DNA of 54,673 nt from Flavobacteriaceae bacterium. Its GTDB lineage: Bacteria; Bacteroidota; Bacteroidia; Flavobacteriales; Flavobacteriaceae. Shown here in pieces: positions 21,796 through 31,379 of this stretch. How positions within the stretch are numbered: position 1 is the stretch's first letter; each line of letters starts with the position of its first letter. The stretch is from the NCBI GenBank assembly GCA_025800395.1, contig JAOXRU010000594.1:1-54673 (forward strand). The letters run 5' to 3'. Both the position numbers and the translations under genes were made by a program. Below the pieces are notes generated by a model, which saw nothing but the letters and a program-made list of their open reading frames with translations, was not told the DNA's origin and made no database searches.

Positions 21796-23478
21796 CTAGA
21801 ATTTCAATTTGTGTTTGTAAACCGTCTTATTCCCCACATTATCTTCGATGATGACCTCCAAATCAGCTGTTTTGGAGCTTAACTTTAAATCTTCGGTAAG
21901 GTATCGCAATCGCTTTCTTTTGGGCTCGTATTCCAGCAATATCCAGCGTCCGTTTAAGTACCCATTGTAGGTAGCAATACCGCTCTGATCATCTGCGATT
22001 TCAAATTCCAAATATTTGTAGTTTTTTAAACTTTTTCGCGGATCAAAATTTCTCGGCTTCACCACTGGCGATACCGTGTCTTTGGAAACAAAGAAAGTGC
22101 CCAGTTCTTTTGCTTTTGCATATAATTCTCCATTTCTATAAGAACTTCCTACATAACTCACCTTGTCTTTATACCTTTTTCCTATAAAAAGTTTTTCCTT
22201 ATCTTCTCTGTCACTTATATCAAAACTTAAAGTAAATGCCTTGTGCACCCCTACATTTCGATCATGCAATTGAATGCTATCTTTTTGGGCTACCATATCG
22301 GCATAAAAATTCTCGTAAAACGTATTGGCCGGAAAGTACACCTTCACATTTTCCAAATTGAATTGCATTGGTTTATTTGCTGCCACAAAAAAGTCTGTTT
22401 TCCGAAGTTTTTTTTGCACTTTTAACGGTAGTGTTTTTCCCTGCACTGGAATTTGCAATTTGGTCGTATTTCCCACAAAATCTTTAATTTCTATCCCAAA
22501 CAAATACTGTTTTCCTTCCTCTATTTCAAAAAAACCATTACCCTTATTGTAAGCATAAATACTCAAAGGGTTGTTCTTACTTTTGAAATTTTTTTGCACC
22601 CGCAATCGGTGTTTTGAAAAATATGGATAATCGATAAAGGTGTTTATATAGCGACTTTCATCAAATGAAAACTCATCAAATCTGTAGTGAAACTTCAAAG
22701 TTCCATTTTGCTTTACCTTCACCTCATAAACTCCATTTTTGTTATAAGACAAATCCTGTCGATCGTGAGTATACAGACCAAATCCTATAACACCTTTTGC
22801 ATATACTTGGTCGCTAATATAGTCCCCATTTTTTCGCTTATGTAGTTTTAAACTACTACGTACACTACTATAATTCACTATAGAATTGGCACTTAAAGGA
22901 TACACAAAAGCTTCTCTCAACATCGGTGGTTGCTTGTCCTGAATATCATATCCAAACAACAAAGGATTCATCGGGTGCTCTGTAGGCGTGTCTCGAATTT
23001 CGAAATGCAAATGAGGCCCTCCCGAACTTCCAGTATTGCCGCTCCATGCCAACAATTCGCCTTTTTTCAACTGAAATTCGTTTTTTTTGGGAAACAAATG
23101 AATCTCGTATGATTGTTTTTCGTATTGCATCTTTTTTACATAAGCCTCTAATTTGGGTGCAAAATTTCTCAAATGGCCATAAACCGAGGTATACCCATTG
23201 GGGTGTTTTACATACACTACTTTTCCATAACCCCACAAACTCACTTTGATACGAGACACATATCCATCTCCTATGGCATAAACCTGTACCCCCTCCCTGC
23301 CAAGAGTTTTTATATCAATACCGGCATGAAAATGATTGGAACGCAGTTCCCCAAATGTTCCAGACAACAACATTGGAATTTTCATAGGTTTTTCAAAACC
23401 ACTGGCTGCAAGATCTTTTTTTTGACAAAAAAGCCCATGCGTTACAGCCATCAAAACAAGGAAAAATTTTCGTTTCAT
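21796..23478 (-). CDS. M23-family metallopeptidase, large secreted form
   Basis: 560 residues from MKRKFFLVLMAVTHGLFCQK; a start six codons earlier is less signal-like. The LytM/M23 domain lies at the N-terminus (about residues 30-160): SNHFHAGIDIKT, HPNGYTSVYGHL and GPHLHFEIRD give the zinc ligands H-x3-D and H-x-H. It is followed by about 400 residues of beta-rich sequence with no recognised domain. The zinc ligands are intact, so it is probably a peptidoglycan endopeptidase rather than a degenerate activator. A short gap separates it from the next minus-strand gene. Confidence 0.88.
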   Translation of the reverse strand: MKRKFFLVLMAVTHGLFCQKKDLAASGFEKPMKIPMLLSGTFGELRSNHFHAGIDIKTLGREGVQVYAIGDGYVSRIKVSLWGYGKVVYVKHPNGYTSVYGHLRNFAPKLEAYVKKMQYEKQSYEIHLFPKKNEFQLKKGELLAWSGNTGSSGGPHLHFEIRDTPTEHPMNPLLFGYDIQDKQPPMLREAFVYPLSANSIVNYSSVRSSLKLHKRKNGDYISDQVYAKGVIGFGLYTHDRQDLSYNKNGVYEVKVKQNGTLKFHYRFDEFSFDESRYINTFIDYPYFSKHRLRVQKNFKSKNNPLSIYAYNKGNGFFEIEEGKQYLFGIEIKDFVGNTTKLQIPVQGKTLPLKVQKKLRKTDFFVAANKPMQFNLENVKVYFPANTFYENFYADMVAQKDSIQLHDRNVGVHKAFTLSFDISDREDKEKLFIGKRYKDKVSYVGSSYRNGELYAKAKELGTFFVSKDTVSPVVKPRNFDPRKSLKNYKYLEFEIADDQSGIATYNGYLNGRWILLEYEPKRKRLRYLTEDLKLSSKTADLEVIIEDNVGNKTVYKHKLKF

Positions 23479-23577
23479 TACACAAATATCTATCATTATA
23501 CGAAAATGCCACTTTTAGTAAACTATTCCAAATCTTAGCCTTTTTAGTTCATTTTCTAAAAAGAATCACAAAAATTA

Positions 23578-23608
23578 TTGCGAACTACAAATTACTATAT
23601 TAAATTTG
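23578..23608 (+). promoter_or_regulatory. Promoter of the coiled-coil/zapA run
   Basis: TTG (23578-23580) and TAAATTTG (23601-23608) lie 20 bases apart, matching both Bacteroidetes boxes. The ATG follows 26 bases downstream. Confidence 0.7.
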
Positions 23609-23633
23609 TAAAGATAGCATTGATGCTTTCGAG

Positions 23634-23927
23634 ATGACCAACGAATTAGAACAGACAGTTAACTCCCTAGAGAAGAAGGTACAAACCTTGCTTCAGGAGC
23701 TAGTTTCCGCTAAGCAAACCAAGCGCCAATTGCTGGATGAAATAGCTGCTTCGGACAACTACAGCAAGAAATTGGAAGAAGAACTCAATAAATGGGAAGA
23801 GAAGTATAGTTCGTTAAAAATGGCTAGCTCAATGCTAAATGGTGGTAGCAACAAAACAGAAGCCAAACGCAAAATCAATCATCTAATACAAGAATTGGAT
23901 TATTGTATTGCCCAGCTCTCTGAATAA
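23634..23927 (+). CDS. Small coiled-coil protein upstream of ZapA
   Basis: 97 residues. It is almost wholly heptad-like coiled coil (LEQTVNSLEKKVQTLLQELV, SKKLEEELNKWEEKYSSLKM) with a short C-terminal helix. It ends eight bases before zapA and shares its promoter. Size, composition and position suggest a ZapB-like partner of ZapA, but this is inference, not homology. Confidence 0.75.
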   Translation: MTNELEQTVNSLEKKVQTLLQELVSAKQTKRQLLDEIAASDNYSKKLEEELNKWEEKYSSLKMASSMLNGGSNKTEAKRKINHLIQELDYCIAQLSE

Positions 23928-23935
23928 TATGTTCT

Positions 23936-24217
23936 ATGCAAGACAAACTCAAAATAAAACTCTCTATAGCCGATCGGGTGTATCCACTTACGATCGACCC
24001 TGCTCAAGAAGAAGCACTTCGAAAGGCAGCTAAAGATATAGAAACCCTTATTTCTAAGTTTGAACAAAACTATGCAGTTAGAGACAAACAAGATGTATTG
24101 GCTATGTGTGCCTTACAGTTTGCTTCTAAAGTAGAACAACATAATATAGATAACAACCATGTGGAGATAGAAGCAAAGCTAAAACAGTTGGAAGCCCTTC
24201 TTGATCGACATTTGTAA
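23936..24217 (+). CDS. zapA: Cell division protein ZapA
   Basis: 93 residues. The N-terminal part (LKIKLSIADRVYPLTIDPAQ, EEALRKAAKDIETLISKF) and the C-terminal helix fit ZapA, which binds FtsZ and bundles its filaments at the division site. The order coiled-coil gene, zapA, structured RNA, rny looks like a conserved Bacteroidetes arrangement. In Proteobacteria the 6S RNA gene also follows zapA. Confidence 0.85.
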   Translation: MQDKLKIKLSIADRVYPLTIDPAQEEALRKAAKDIETLISKFEQNYAVRDKQDVLAMCALQFASKVEQHNIDNNHVEIEAKLKQLEALLDRHL

Positions 24218-24250
24218 AGAAAAACGTTCTTTAAATAACATAAAGTTACT

Positions 24251-24420
24251 GCCCATATTGGTAAATTTATTTTTTGACAAACTCAACACTAAGCATTTAT
24301 AAAGGGTGAGTTTTAGTTGTAAAAGCATGCCGTCTTTGTCACGGATCCTTGATCAATTAGGTAACCCTAATCCTGTCTTTCAGGAGTTTGTACAAAAACT
24401 TTACTGATGTGGGCTTTTTA
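24251..24420 (+). ncRNA. ssrS: Rod-shaped structured RNA, probable 6S RNA
   Basis: GCCCATATTGGTAAA (24251-24265) pairs over all 15 bases, with three G-U pairs, to TTTACTGATGTGGGC (24400-24414). The rod continues with 24271-24276 pairing to 24393-24398, then ACAAACTC (24277-24284) to GAGTTTGT (24384-24391), with one bulged base. The closed interior of about 100 bases holds small hairpins: CCGT/ACGG (24330-24344), ATTAGG/CCTAAT (24356-24371) and TCCTG/CAGGA. GGGCTTTTTA follows as a terminator-like end. Length (about 170 nt), single-rod shape and location after zapA match 6S RNA, which binds RNA polymerase. I see no clear TAnnTTTG box directly upstream, so it may be processed from the zapA transcript. 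Confidence 0.65.
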
Positions 24421-24437
24421 TATAAATAAACATAAAA

Positions 24438-25997
24438 ATGGACACAACCTTATTATTAGTAGGAATTGGAGGATTGCTTATCGGGTTTATTGTAGCGAAA
24501 ATTTTGGAAAAAGGAAAAGCATCTAAGGTTATCGCTAATGCCAATAAAGAAGCAAATAGTATTTTAAAATCAGCAAAGAAAGAAGGCGAAAGCATCAAAA
24601 AAGATAAAATTTTTCAGGCCAAGGAGAAGTTTTTAGAATTAAAAGCTGAGCATGAAAAAGCTATTCAAAGCAAAAACAAAAAAATGTCTGATGCCGAAAA
24701 GAGAACCCGAGACAAAGAATCTCAGGTTTCTAATGAGCTTTCTAAATCCAAAAAACTGAACCAGTCTCTAGATAGCCAGCTCAAAGAAGTAGAACACAAA
24801 CGGTCTTATCTAGACAAGAAGAAATCGGAGATAGACAAAATGCACCACAATCAGGTGAAACAACTTGAAGTTATCTCAGGACTTTCTGCCGATGAAGCCA
24901 AAGATCAACTTGTAGAATCTTTAAAAGAAAGTGCAAAATCAGATGCTATGGCCTACGTACAAGATTCTATGGAAGAAGCCAAGCTCACTGCACAACAGGA
25001 AGCGAAAAAAATAATCATCAACACCATACAGCGTATCGGAACAGAAGAGGCTGTAGAAAATTGCGTCTCCGTTTTCAATCTAGAATCAGACGATGTAAAA
25101 GGACGCATTATCGGTAGAGAAGGAAGAAATATCCGTGCAATAGAAGCAGCTACTGGAGTAGAAATTATTGTAGATGATACGCCCGAAGCCATTATTTTAT
25201 CTTGCTTTGATTCGGTGAGAAGAGAGATTGCCAGATTATCGATGCATCGATTGGTAACCGATGGCCGTATTCACCCAGCACGTGTAGAAGAAGTAGTACG
25301 CAAAACAACTAAGCAAATCGAACAAGAAATCATCGAAGTTGGAAAAAGAACAGTTATCGACCTTGGAATACATGGTTTGCATCCAGAACTCATTAAGGCT
25401 GTAGGACGAATGCGCTACCGTTCTTCTTACGGTCAAAATTTACTTCAACACTCAAGAGAAGTTGCCAAACTCTGTGGTGTAATGGCTGCAGAGCTTGGCT
25501 TGAATTCCAAACTTGCAAAAAGAGCAGGATTGCTGCACGATATAGGTAAAGTGCCAGAAACAGAAACAGAAATACCTCATGCTATCTTAGGAATGCAATG
25601 GGCCGAAAAATACGGAGAAAAAGAAGATGTTTGCAATGCTATAGGTGCCCATCACGACGAAATAGAAATGAAAACCCTTATTGCCCCTATCGTACAGGTA
25701 TGTGACGCTATTAGCGGCGCCCGCCCAGGTGCAAGAAGACAAGTTTTGGATTCTTACATCCAAAGACTAAAAGACTTAGAAGAAATTGCTTTTGGTTTCC
25801 AAGGCGTTCAAAAAGCCTATGCCATTCAAGCAGGTAGAGAGCTACGTGTAATTGTAGAAAGTGAAAAAGTTACAGACGATAAGGCAGCACAACTATCTTT
25901 TGAAATTTCTCAAAAAATACAAACCGATATGACATACCCCGGGCAAGTAAAGATCACTGTAATTCGAGAAACCAGATCGGTTAATATCGCAAAATAG
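24438..25997 (+). CDS. rny: Ribonuclease Y
   Basis: 519 residues, the usual length. An N-terminal membrane anchor ([19 protein letters not shown]) is followed by a long coiled coil (about residues 30-200), a KH domain ([20 protein letters not shown]), and an HD domain ([30 protein letters not shown]) with catalytic His and Asp. It initiates mRNA decay at the membrane. It follows the candidate 6S RNA and ends before a strong terminator. Confidence 0.95.
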   Translation: MDTTLLLVGIGGLLIGFIVAKILEKGKASKVIANANKEANSILKSAKKEGESIKKDKIFQAKEKFLELKAEHEKAIQSKNKKMSDAEKRTRDKESQVSNELSKSKKLNQSLDSQLKEVEHKRSYLDKKKSEIDKMHHNQVKQLEVISGLSADEAKDQLVESLKESAKSDAMAYVQDSMEEAKLTAQQEAKKIIINTIQRIGTEEAVENCVSVFNLESDDVKGRIIGREGRNIRAIEAATGVEIIVDDTPEAIILSCFDSVRREIARLSMHRLVTDGRIHPARVEEVVRKTTKQIEQEIIEVGKRTVIDLGIHGLHPELIKAVGRMRYRSSYGQNLLQHSREVAKLCGVMAAELGLNSKLAKRAGLLHDIGKVPETETEIPHAILGMQWAEKYGEKEDVCNAIGAHHDEIEMKTLIAPIVQVCDAISGARPGARRQVLDSYIQRLKDLEEIAFGFQGVQKAYAIQAGRELRVIVESEKVTDDKAAQLSFEISQKIQTDMTYPGQVKITVIRETRSVNIAK

Positions 25998-26020
25998 TAA
26001 AGTGATTATCCAAAATAAGC

Positions 26021-26047
26021 AAACCGCCTAAAAAATTGGGCGGTTTT
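26021..26047 (+). terminator. Rho-independent terminator after rny
   Basis: AAACCGCC, loop of nine bases, GGGCGGTTT, then a run of T. It lies 23 bases past the stop codon. Confidence 0.9.
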
Positions 26048-26226
26048 TTTATCCATATTCCATTGGTTTTTATCTGATCAACCCCCCCAAGGCTTTTTGA
26101 TAGCTCAAACCCTCTTTTGAACACTCCTAACTTTTATCTCTCTGGTAAAGCTAGTTATTTCAAAATCTCAACGTATATATTAGAATATTGTATTCTAGCA
26201 AGATATCTTAAATACTCTTTTGACAA

Positions 26227-26254
26227 AAATAGCCCGCATCATGCGGGCTGTTTT
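26227..26254. terminator. Terminator of the DUF349 gene
   Basis: AGCCCGCA-TCA-TGCGGGCT has perfect 8-base arms. On the minus strand it is followed by ATTTTTG. It lies 31 bases past the minus-strand stop at 26280. A separate dyad TAGAATA-TTG-TATTCTA sits at 26181-26197 in the same spacer. Confidence 0.8.
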
Positions 26255-26279
26255 ATAAGATAAATATAAACGAATTTTT

Positions 26280-28475
26280 CTATTCTGTATCTGTTTCGTT
26301 TTCCGCTTCTTTACTTTGATTCTTAGACTGATTCTCCATGATGTTCAAACTCTTGAGCTTGGATTCCCAAGTAGAGAGATCTCTTTTGTGTTTGGCTATA
26401 TTTTTATACACATCTTTTACCAATGGATTGGATTCCGAAGCATTTGAAAAGAATTGTAGATTGTTCTCCAATTGTCGAATTTCGTTGCGAATGTCCTCTA
26501 TCTTTCTTTTTACAAAACTACGTTCTTTTTGAATTTCATACTGATTGTCGACGCCTTCTTTAATAGTACTCAAACGTTCTGCATATTTCATCATAGCCAC
26601 TTGCTCTTTGTCTAAGTCTAACTTTTTGAACAAGGCATCGATGATTTTATGAAAACGATTATCAATATTTCGCTTATTGAAAGGTACTCTTCCCAATTGC
26701 TTCCATGCCGAGATCTGTCCTTTCACAAAACTCAAATCGGCATCCCTATCGCCACTCAATTCAAAAGATCGTAGATTTTCTATAAAAGCTCGCTTTTGCT
26801 CCAAAGCCTCTACCTCTTCCTTGTTAGCCGCATTTTTGTGTTGATGAAAAGCATCAAAATAATGATTACATGCAGCCTTAAAACGTTTCCAAATCTTATC
26901 ACTACTCTTTCTCGGCACATGCCCGATTTTCTTCCAATCAGACTGTATTTTTTTCATTTGAGGTGTTACCGCATCCCAATCTGTACTGTCCTTCAAAGAT
27001 TCCGCAATTTCTATCAGTGCAATCTTCTTATCATAATTATCTTGTTGTTCCTTTTTTAAAGACTTGTAAAAACTATTTTTGGCCCTATTGAAAGAACGTA
27101 CTGTTTCTTTAAACAAATTCCAAGTTTCCTCATTGTTTCGTTGTGGTACCTTGCCTGCATTAAAAAAGTCATTTCTCAAGGCTTCCACCACCTTTATTTG
27201 CTGTTGCCACCCAGAATGTGCCTTAGATGGCTTGTCTACAATCTCCTTAATCTTTGCAATTATCTCATTTTTCTTGATCAGATTATCCTCATACACACCA
27301 TCCATCTGTTTGAAATAATCTTGACGTTTTTGGTGCAACACCTTGGTTGCATCACTAAAACGCTGCCATATAGCTTCTCTATGCTCTTTTCCAACAGGCC
27401 CCAAATCCTCTTTCCATATTTTGTGTAAGGTTTGCAACTCTCTAAAAGCCTTACCCATATCTGTCTCTCCTTTCAAAGCCTCTGCTCGCTCCACAATTTT
27501 TATCTTTTCCTCCAAATTGTGTTTGAAATCCAGATCTCGCAAATCTCTATTCAAATGAAGAAAATCATAAAATCGTTCTACATGATGGTGATAAGTTCTC
27601 CAGACATCATTGTATTCCGCCCTTGGTATGGCTCCTGCATTTCTCCAATTTTCTTGTAATTCCTTGAAATTTTTATAGGTACTATTGATGTCCTCCTCTA
27701 CATTGATAAGACCCTTCAGTGCTTCTATGATCTCCTTGCGCTTTACTAGGTTTTGTTTGAGAGACAACTCCAAATCTTTGTAGTACTGATTGCGTCGTTC
27801 TCTATATTCTCCAAAGATTTTTCTAAAATTGTTCTTTACGGTGGAAGTATAACTAAAATCAACAATATTACCTCCTTGCGCAACAAAATCTTCTTTCTTC
27901 TGCTCTATGAACTCGTTGAATTTAAGATCAAACTCGTGCTTTATAGCATCTACATGACTTTTGATCGCCTGCACCTTTTCATTTTTCACCAAGCGTTCCA
28001 ACTCCACCACTAAAGCCTCCATAGTCATACTATGATAATCCAATAAAGGGATCTTATGGCGGCTTTCATTCCCCTCATCTTCTGCATCTTCTGCATTGTT
28101 GGTATTAATTTCCTCTACATGATCTTCTCCCTGGGCTGTCACCTCTTGGTTAGGCGTTTCTGTAGCCATCACCTTTGCCTTCTCCACTACTTCTTCTACC
28201 TCCTCAGCTACTTCTTTTACTTGTTCAGCACTCTCCTTTAATTGTGTAGCAACTTCTTCTACCTCCTCAGCTGGTATATCTTCTATATTTTTTTCTACCT
28301 CCACCGTCTCTTCTGATGCAGGAGAAGTTTCCTTCTCTTGCGATTTGGTTTCCTCAGTAACACTATGATCATCAAACCCATCTGTTTTAGGATTTGACTC
28401 TAATTGCTTATCTATTTCTGATTGTCCTTCTGCAGGTTTGTGCAGGTTATCGCTTTTTTCTTCTAACATTTTCAA
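26280..28475 (-). CDS. DUF349 repeat protein
   Basis: 731 residues. The first 150 residues are acidic, with long Glu-rich heptads (EEVEEVATQLKESAEQVKEV). The rest is a series of DUF349 units of about 70-80 residues, each with a WR/W-K motif (LQENWRNAGAIPRAEYNDVW, IQSDWKKIGHVPRKSSDKIW, ISAWKQLGRVPFNKRNIDNR). DUF349 proteins are cytoplasmic helical proteins of unknown role in Bacteroidetes; some relatives are stress or DNA-associated. It has its own promoter and terminator. Confidence 0.88.
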   Translation of the reverse strand: MKMLEEKSDNLHKPAEGQSEIDKQLESNPKTDGFDDHSVTEETKSQEKETSPASEETVEVEKNIEDIPAEEVEEVATQLKESAEQVKEVAEEVEEVVEKAKVMATETPNQEVTAQGEDHVEEINTNNAEDAEDEGNESRHKIPLLDYHSMTMEALVVELERLVKNEKVQAIKSHVDAIKHEFDLKFNEFIEQKKEDFVAQGGNIVDFSYTSTVKNNFRKIFGEYRERRNQYYKDLELSLKQNLVKRKEIIEALKGLINVEEDINSTYKNFKELQENWRNAGAIPRAEYNDVWRTYHHHVERFYDFLHLNRDLRDLDFKHNLEEKIKIVERAEALKGETDMGKAFRELQTLHKIWKEDLGPVGKEHREAIWQRFSDATKVLHQKRQDYFKQMDGVYEDNLIKKNEIIAKIKEIVDKPSKAHSGWQQQIKVVEALRNDFFNAGKVPQRNNEETWNLFKETVRSFNRAKNSFYKSLKKEQQDNYDKKIALIEIAESLKDSTDWDAVTPQMKKIQSDWKKIGHVPRKSSDKIWKRFKAACNHYFDAFHQHKNAANKEEVEALEQKRAFIENLRSFELSGDRDADLSFVKGQISAWKQLGRVPFNKRNIDNRFHKIIDALFKKLDLDKEQVAMMKYAERLSTIKEGVDNQYEIQKERSFVKRKIEDIRNEIRQLENNLQFFSNASESNPLVKDVYKNIAKHKRDLSTWESKLKSLNIMENQSKNQSKEAENETDTE

Positions 28476-28567
28476 ATGTTTAAGGGTTGTATATTCCTTT
28501 ACACACGAAAGATAATAACAACTACCCTAAATCCAAAAAAATTCTATGAAGAAATAACTAATTTTAG

Positions 28568-28575
28568 CAAAAGTA
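28568..28575 (-). promoter_or_regulatory. -7 promoter box of the DUF349 gene
   Basis: Minus-strand TACTTTTG matches TAnnTTTG exactly. The start codon lies 92 bases downstream, a long leader compared with its neighbours. Confidence 0.45.
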
Positions 28576-28661
28576 TATACCAAATTTTTCGCTTCCCTTC
28601 TAAAAATCAAGCCTTCATTATCAAGAATATCCATTAGATCGCACTCTTTACAACAAATTAT

Positions 28662-29423
28662 CTACAAATTCCAAATCTGCCAAGCTGCCTCTGCTTGTAA
28701 TCGCAACATCGCTTCCCCATTTATTGTACTAGCTCCTTTTTTGGCAGCCAATTTCAAAAATTTGGTCTCCGACGGATTATAAATGAGATCATAAAACAAA
28801 TGTTGTTCTCCAATACGATCATATGGAATATCTGGACAATTATCAATATTGGGGTAAGTCCCCAAAGGCGTAGCATTTATAACCAGAAGATGTTCTTGCA
28901 TCCACTGCAAGTCAGATCGTAAATTGATATAGGATATCCCATCTTTGTCTGGATTTCTAGATACATATACAATTTCTATCCCCATATCTTTCAGAGCATA
29001 GGCAACTGCTTTTGCTGCACCCCCAGTACCTAATATCAACGCTTTTTGATGATATGTTTTTAGACATGGCTTCAGAGACATTCGAAATCCTAAATAGTCG
29101 GTATTAAATCCCATCAATCCATTTGAAGTAACCTTTACAGTGTTCACAGCTCCTATAGCAGAGGCATGCGGATCTACCTCATTCAAATATTTAAAAACTT
29201 CTTGTTTGTACGGAATCGTAACATTGAAACCCACTAAAGTTTCCTTATACTGTTGTAGCAACAATTCTAATTGATCTATATGGTCTACATCAAAATTGAT
29301 ATAACTTGTATTCTCTACACCTTCTTGTTCAAATTTTTTTGAAAAATATGCCCTAGAAAATGAGTAATCTATGTTTTTCCCCAACAACCCAAACTGCCTA
29401 TGACCTCGTTCTATACTTTCCAT
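28662..29423 (-). CDS. aroE: Shikimate dehydrogenase
   Basis: 253 residues. The shikimate-binding motif DYSFS, the catalytic-Lys motif NVTIPYKQ, GAVNTVK, GFNTDYLGF with catalytic Asp, the NADP loop LGTGGAAKA and NATPLGTYPN are all present. It reduces 3-dehydroshikimate with NADPH in aromatic amino-acid synthesis. The N-terminus is about ten residues longer than usual and overlaps the DUF368 gene upstream by 26 bases. No later start is available, so the overlap is real and suggests coupling to the transporter pair. Confidence 0.93.
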   Translation of the reverse strand: MESIERGHRQFGLLGKNIDYSFSRAYFSKKFEQEGVENTSYINFDVDHIDQLELLLQQYKETLVGFNVTIPYKQEVFKYLNEVDPHASAIGAVNTVKVTSNGLMGFNTDYLGFRMSLKPCLKTYHQKALILGTGGAAKAVAYALKDMGIEIVYVSRNPDKDGISYINLRSDLQWMQEHLLVINATPLGTYPNIDNCPDIPYDRIGEQHLFYDLIYNPSETKFLKLAAKKGASTINGEAMLRLQAEAAWQIWNL

Positions 29424-30414
29424 ATTGTTCTAAACCAATTACAACCAAAACACCCAAAATCGCAAATCCTATAGCATACCAGGTATGCACAGTATTAAAA
29501 TCGGGCAGGTATCGTTCATAATTCACTATGATCTTATTCCCGTTGGAATCTAACAAAAAACCTCCATCGGACTTCAATTTATAATGGGTCACTTTCCATG
29601 GCCATACCACCCCCAACGATCCTATTACAAAGCCCAAAATAATGGCTGTCGTTTGCTCCTTATATCGCTTAAGCATAAAACTCAAAAAATGAGATAAACT
29701 CACCATCCCTACCGTTGAGCCCAAGGTGAAAACTCCCAAAATTTTTAACATCTGTAAACGATTCGTATTATCTACAAAACTATAATTCCCAGCAAAGACC
29801 TCTGTTACCGTGTCATACAAAGCATTTACTGCATCTACCAAAAGCAACACATAGTTTCCGAGCAACATGAGTATGAATGATCCAGACAAACCAGGAAATG
29901 CCATGCCCGAAACGGAAATAATACCACACAAAAACACAAACATCAAATTGTTGTTTTCGGTAGCTGGACTCAAAAAACTAATGGAAATCCCTACAAGCAG
30001 CCCAAACAAAGCAAATGCAGTGGATGATTTGGTCCACTGCTCAAAATCTTTGTATATATAATAAATAGAACCCACTATGAGCCCAAAAAATATAGCCCAA
30101 ACAAATACCTCATGCTTCTTCAAAAAATAATCCAATATTCGAGAAACGCTGAAGTAACTGATGAGCATCCCCAAAACTAAAAGCCCCAAAAACTTGGCAT
30201 TGGTATAGGCAAAAAAACTTTTGAAGCGACCTGCCAACAATAGCATAAATGCTTTTTTGTTTATTTTTTGAAGCGAATAAATAAACTCTTCATAAAAACC
30301 CACAACAAAAGCTACGATTCCACCAGAAACACCCGGAACTTTGTTGGCTGCCCCCATGGCCAATCCTTTGATAACCAAAAAGACATTATCACTAAGGGTT
30401 CTTTCTTTTCTCAC
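29398..30414 (-). CDS. DUF368 membrane protein, polyprenyl-phosphate transporter family (copy 2)
   Basis: 338 residues with about eight or nine membrane segments. The family signature is at the N-terminus (LAMGAANKVPGVSGGIVAFV) and repeats inside (GMAFPGLSGSFILMLLGNY). DUF368 members (PopT) have been shown to recycle undecaprenyl phosphate across the inner membrane. It is a paralogue of the gene immediately upstream, one base away, with a C-terminal insertion of about 30 residues (KVTHYKLKSDGGFLLDSNGN). The first signature has Asn-Lys where the other copy has Asp-Val-Ile. Confidence 0.88.
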   Translation of the reverse strand: MRKERTLSDNVFLVIKGLAMGAANKVPGVSGGIVAFVVGFYEEFIYSLQKINKKAFMLLLAGRFKSFFAYTNAKFLGLLVLGMLISYFSVSRILDYFLKKHEVFVWAIFFGLIVGSIYYIYKDFEQWTKSSTAFALFGLLVGISISFLSPATENNNLMFVFLCGIISVSGMAFPGLSGSFILMLLGNYVLLLVDAVNALYDTVTEVFAGNYSFVDNTNRLQMLKILGVFTLGSTVGMVSLSHFLSFMLKRYKEQTTAIILGFVIGSLGVVWPWKVTHYKLKSDGGFLLDSNGNKIIVNYERYLPDFNTVHTWYAIGFAILGVLVVIGLEQYGKYRTRS

Positions 30415-30415
30415 A

Positions 30416-31342
30416 CTATTTTTTTAATCGTATTGCCACATATTCTAAAACAAAAATAAAACTAAAGCCAACCAACGCCAAAACCAAAACACCATATAAC
30501 TGAGAATCCCCTATATAATCTCGTGGCCAAACCATCATTTGGTGTAAAGGTTTTTCCTCGCCTTGACTATCTATGTAGAAACTCAAATCTTTTTTCCAAG
30601 GCCATATTTTGGCAAGAGAACCAAAAACAAAACCTGTCAATATAGCCAAAGTAGCATTTTTATAACGAGAAAAAAGATATTTTAACAAACGCGCAAAACT
30701 CATCAATCCCAGTACAGCTCCTAAGCCAACAACCATGATTATTTTGATATTTCTTGTATCTACTGCTTCTAATATGGTTGTATAAGAACCCAATAATACC
30801 AAAATAAAAGCTCCTGATATACCAGGTAAAATCATTGCACACACCGCCAGCATACCCGAAACAAAAAGAAACCACATACTGTCGCTATTTTGCAAAGGCG
30901 GCAATTGACTGATATAAAAAGCAATGACTGTACCCACAAAAAAGAGAACCAAGGTCGACATCTTCCATTTTTCTATCTCTTTTCCAATGAAAAACACACT
31001 AGCCAATACCAATCCAAAAAAGAAGGCCCACAAAAGCAATGGATGCTGCTCCTTCAGATATATTACCAATTTGGCCAAACTAAAAATACTGATTCCGATT
31101 CCAAGAAAAACAGCCAGCAAAAAATTTCCATTGATCTTTCCCCACATATTGCGAAACTTTCCTTTCAGCAAAAGAGAAATTAAATCTTTATCTATAGAAC
31201 TTATAGAACGTAGAAGTTCCTCATAAATTCCAGAAATGAAAGCTATGGTGCCACCAGATACACCCGGGATAACATCAGCAGCTCCCATGGCCATACCTTT
31301 CAACGTTAACAATACATAATCTATAAGCCTTCTTTGTTGCAT
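30416..31342 (-). CDS. DUF368 membrane protein, polyprenyl-phosphate transporter family (copy 1)
   Basis: 308 residues, polytopic. It carries the canonical DUF368 signature MAMGAADVIPGVSGGTIAFI and the internal counterpart MILPGISGAFILVLLGSY, an inverted-repeat transporter pattern. It is the first gene of the run DUF368-DUF368-aroE. The canonical signature suggests this copy keeps the standard activity, undecaprenyl-phosphate flipping, inferred from the PopT family. Confidence 0.9.
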   Translation of the reverse strand: MQQRRLIDYVLLTLKGMAMGAADVIPGVSGGTIAFISGIYEELLRSISSIDKDLISLLLKGKFRNMWGKINGNFLLAVFLGIGISIFSLAKLVIYLKEQHPLLLWAFFFGLVLASVFFIGKEIEKWKMSTLVLFFVGTVIAFYISQLPPLQNSDSMWFLFVSGMLAVCAMILPGISGAFILVLLGSYTTILEAVDTRNIKIIMVVGLGAVLGLMSFARLLKYLFSRYKNATLAILTGFVFGSLAKIWPWKKDLSFYIDSQGEEKPLHQMMVWPRDYIGDSQLYGVLVLALVGFSFIFVLEYVAIRLKK

Positions 31343-31379
31343 GTTCTATGATTTGCCAACAAAATAAAGTTTTTTCGAC

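Noticed and set aside
26181..26197. Dyad TAGAATA-TTG-TATTCTA as an operator
   Set aside because: It lies between two convergent terminators with no gene start nearby, so a regulatory role is unlikely.
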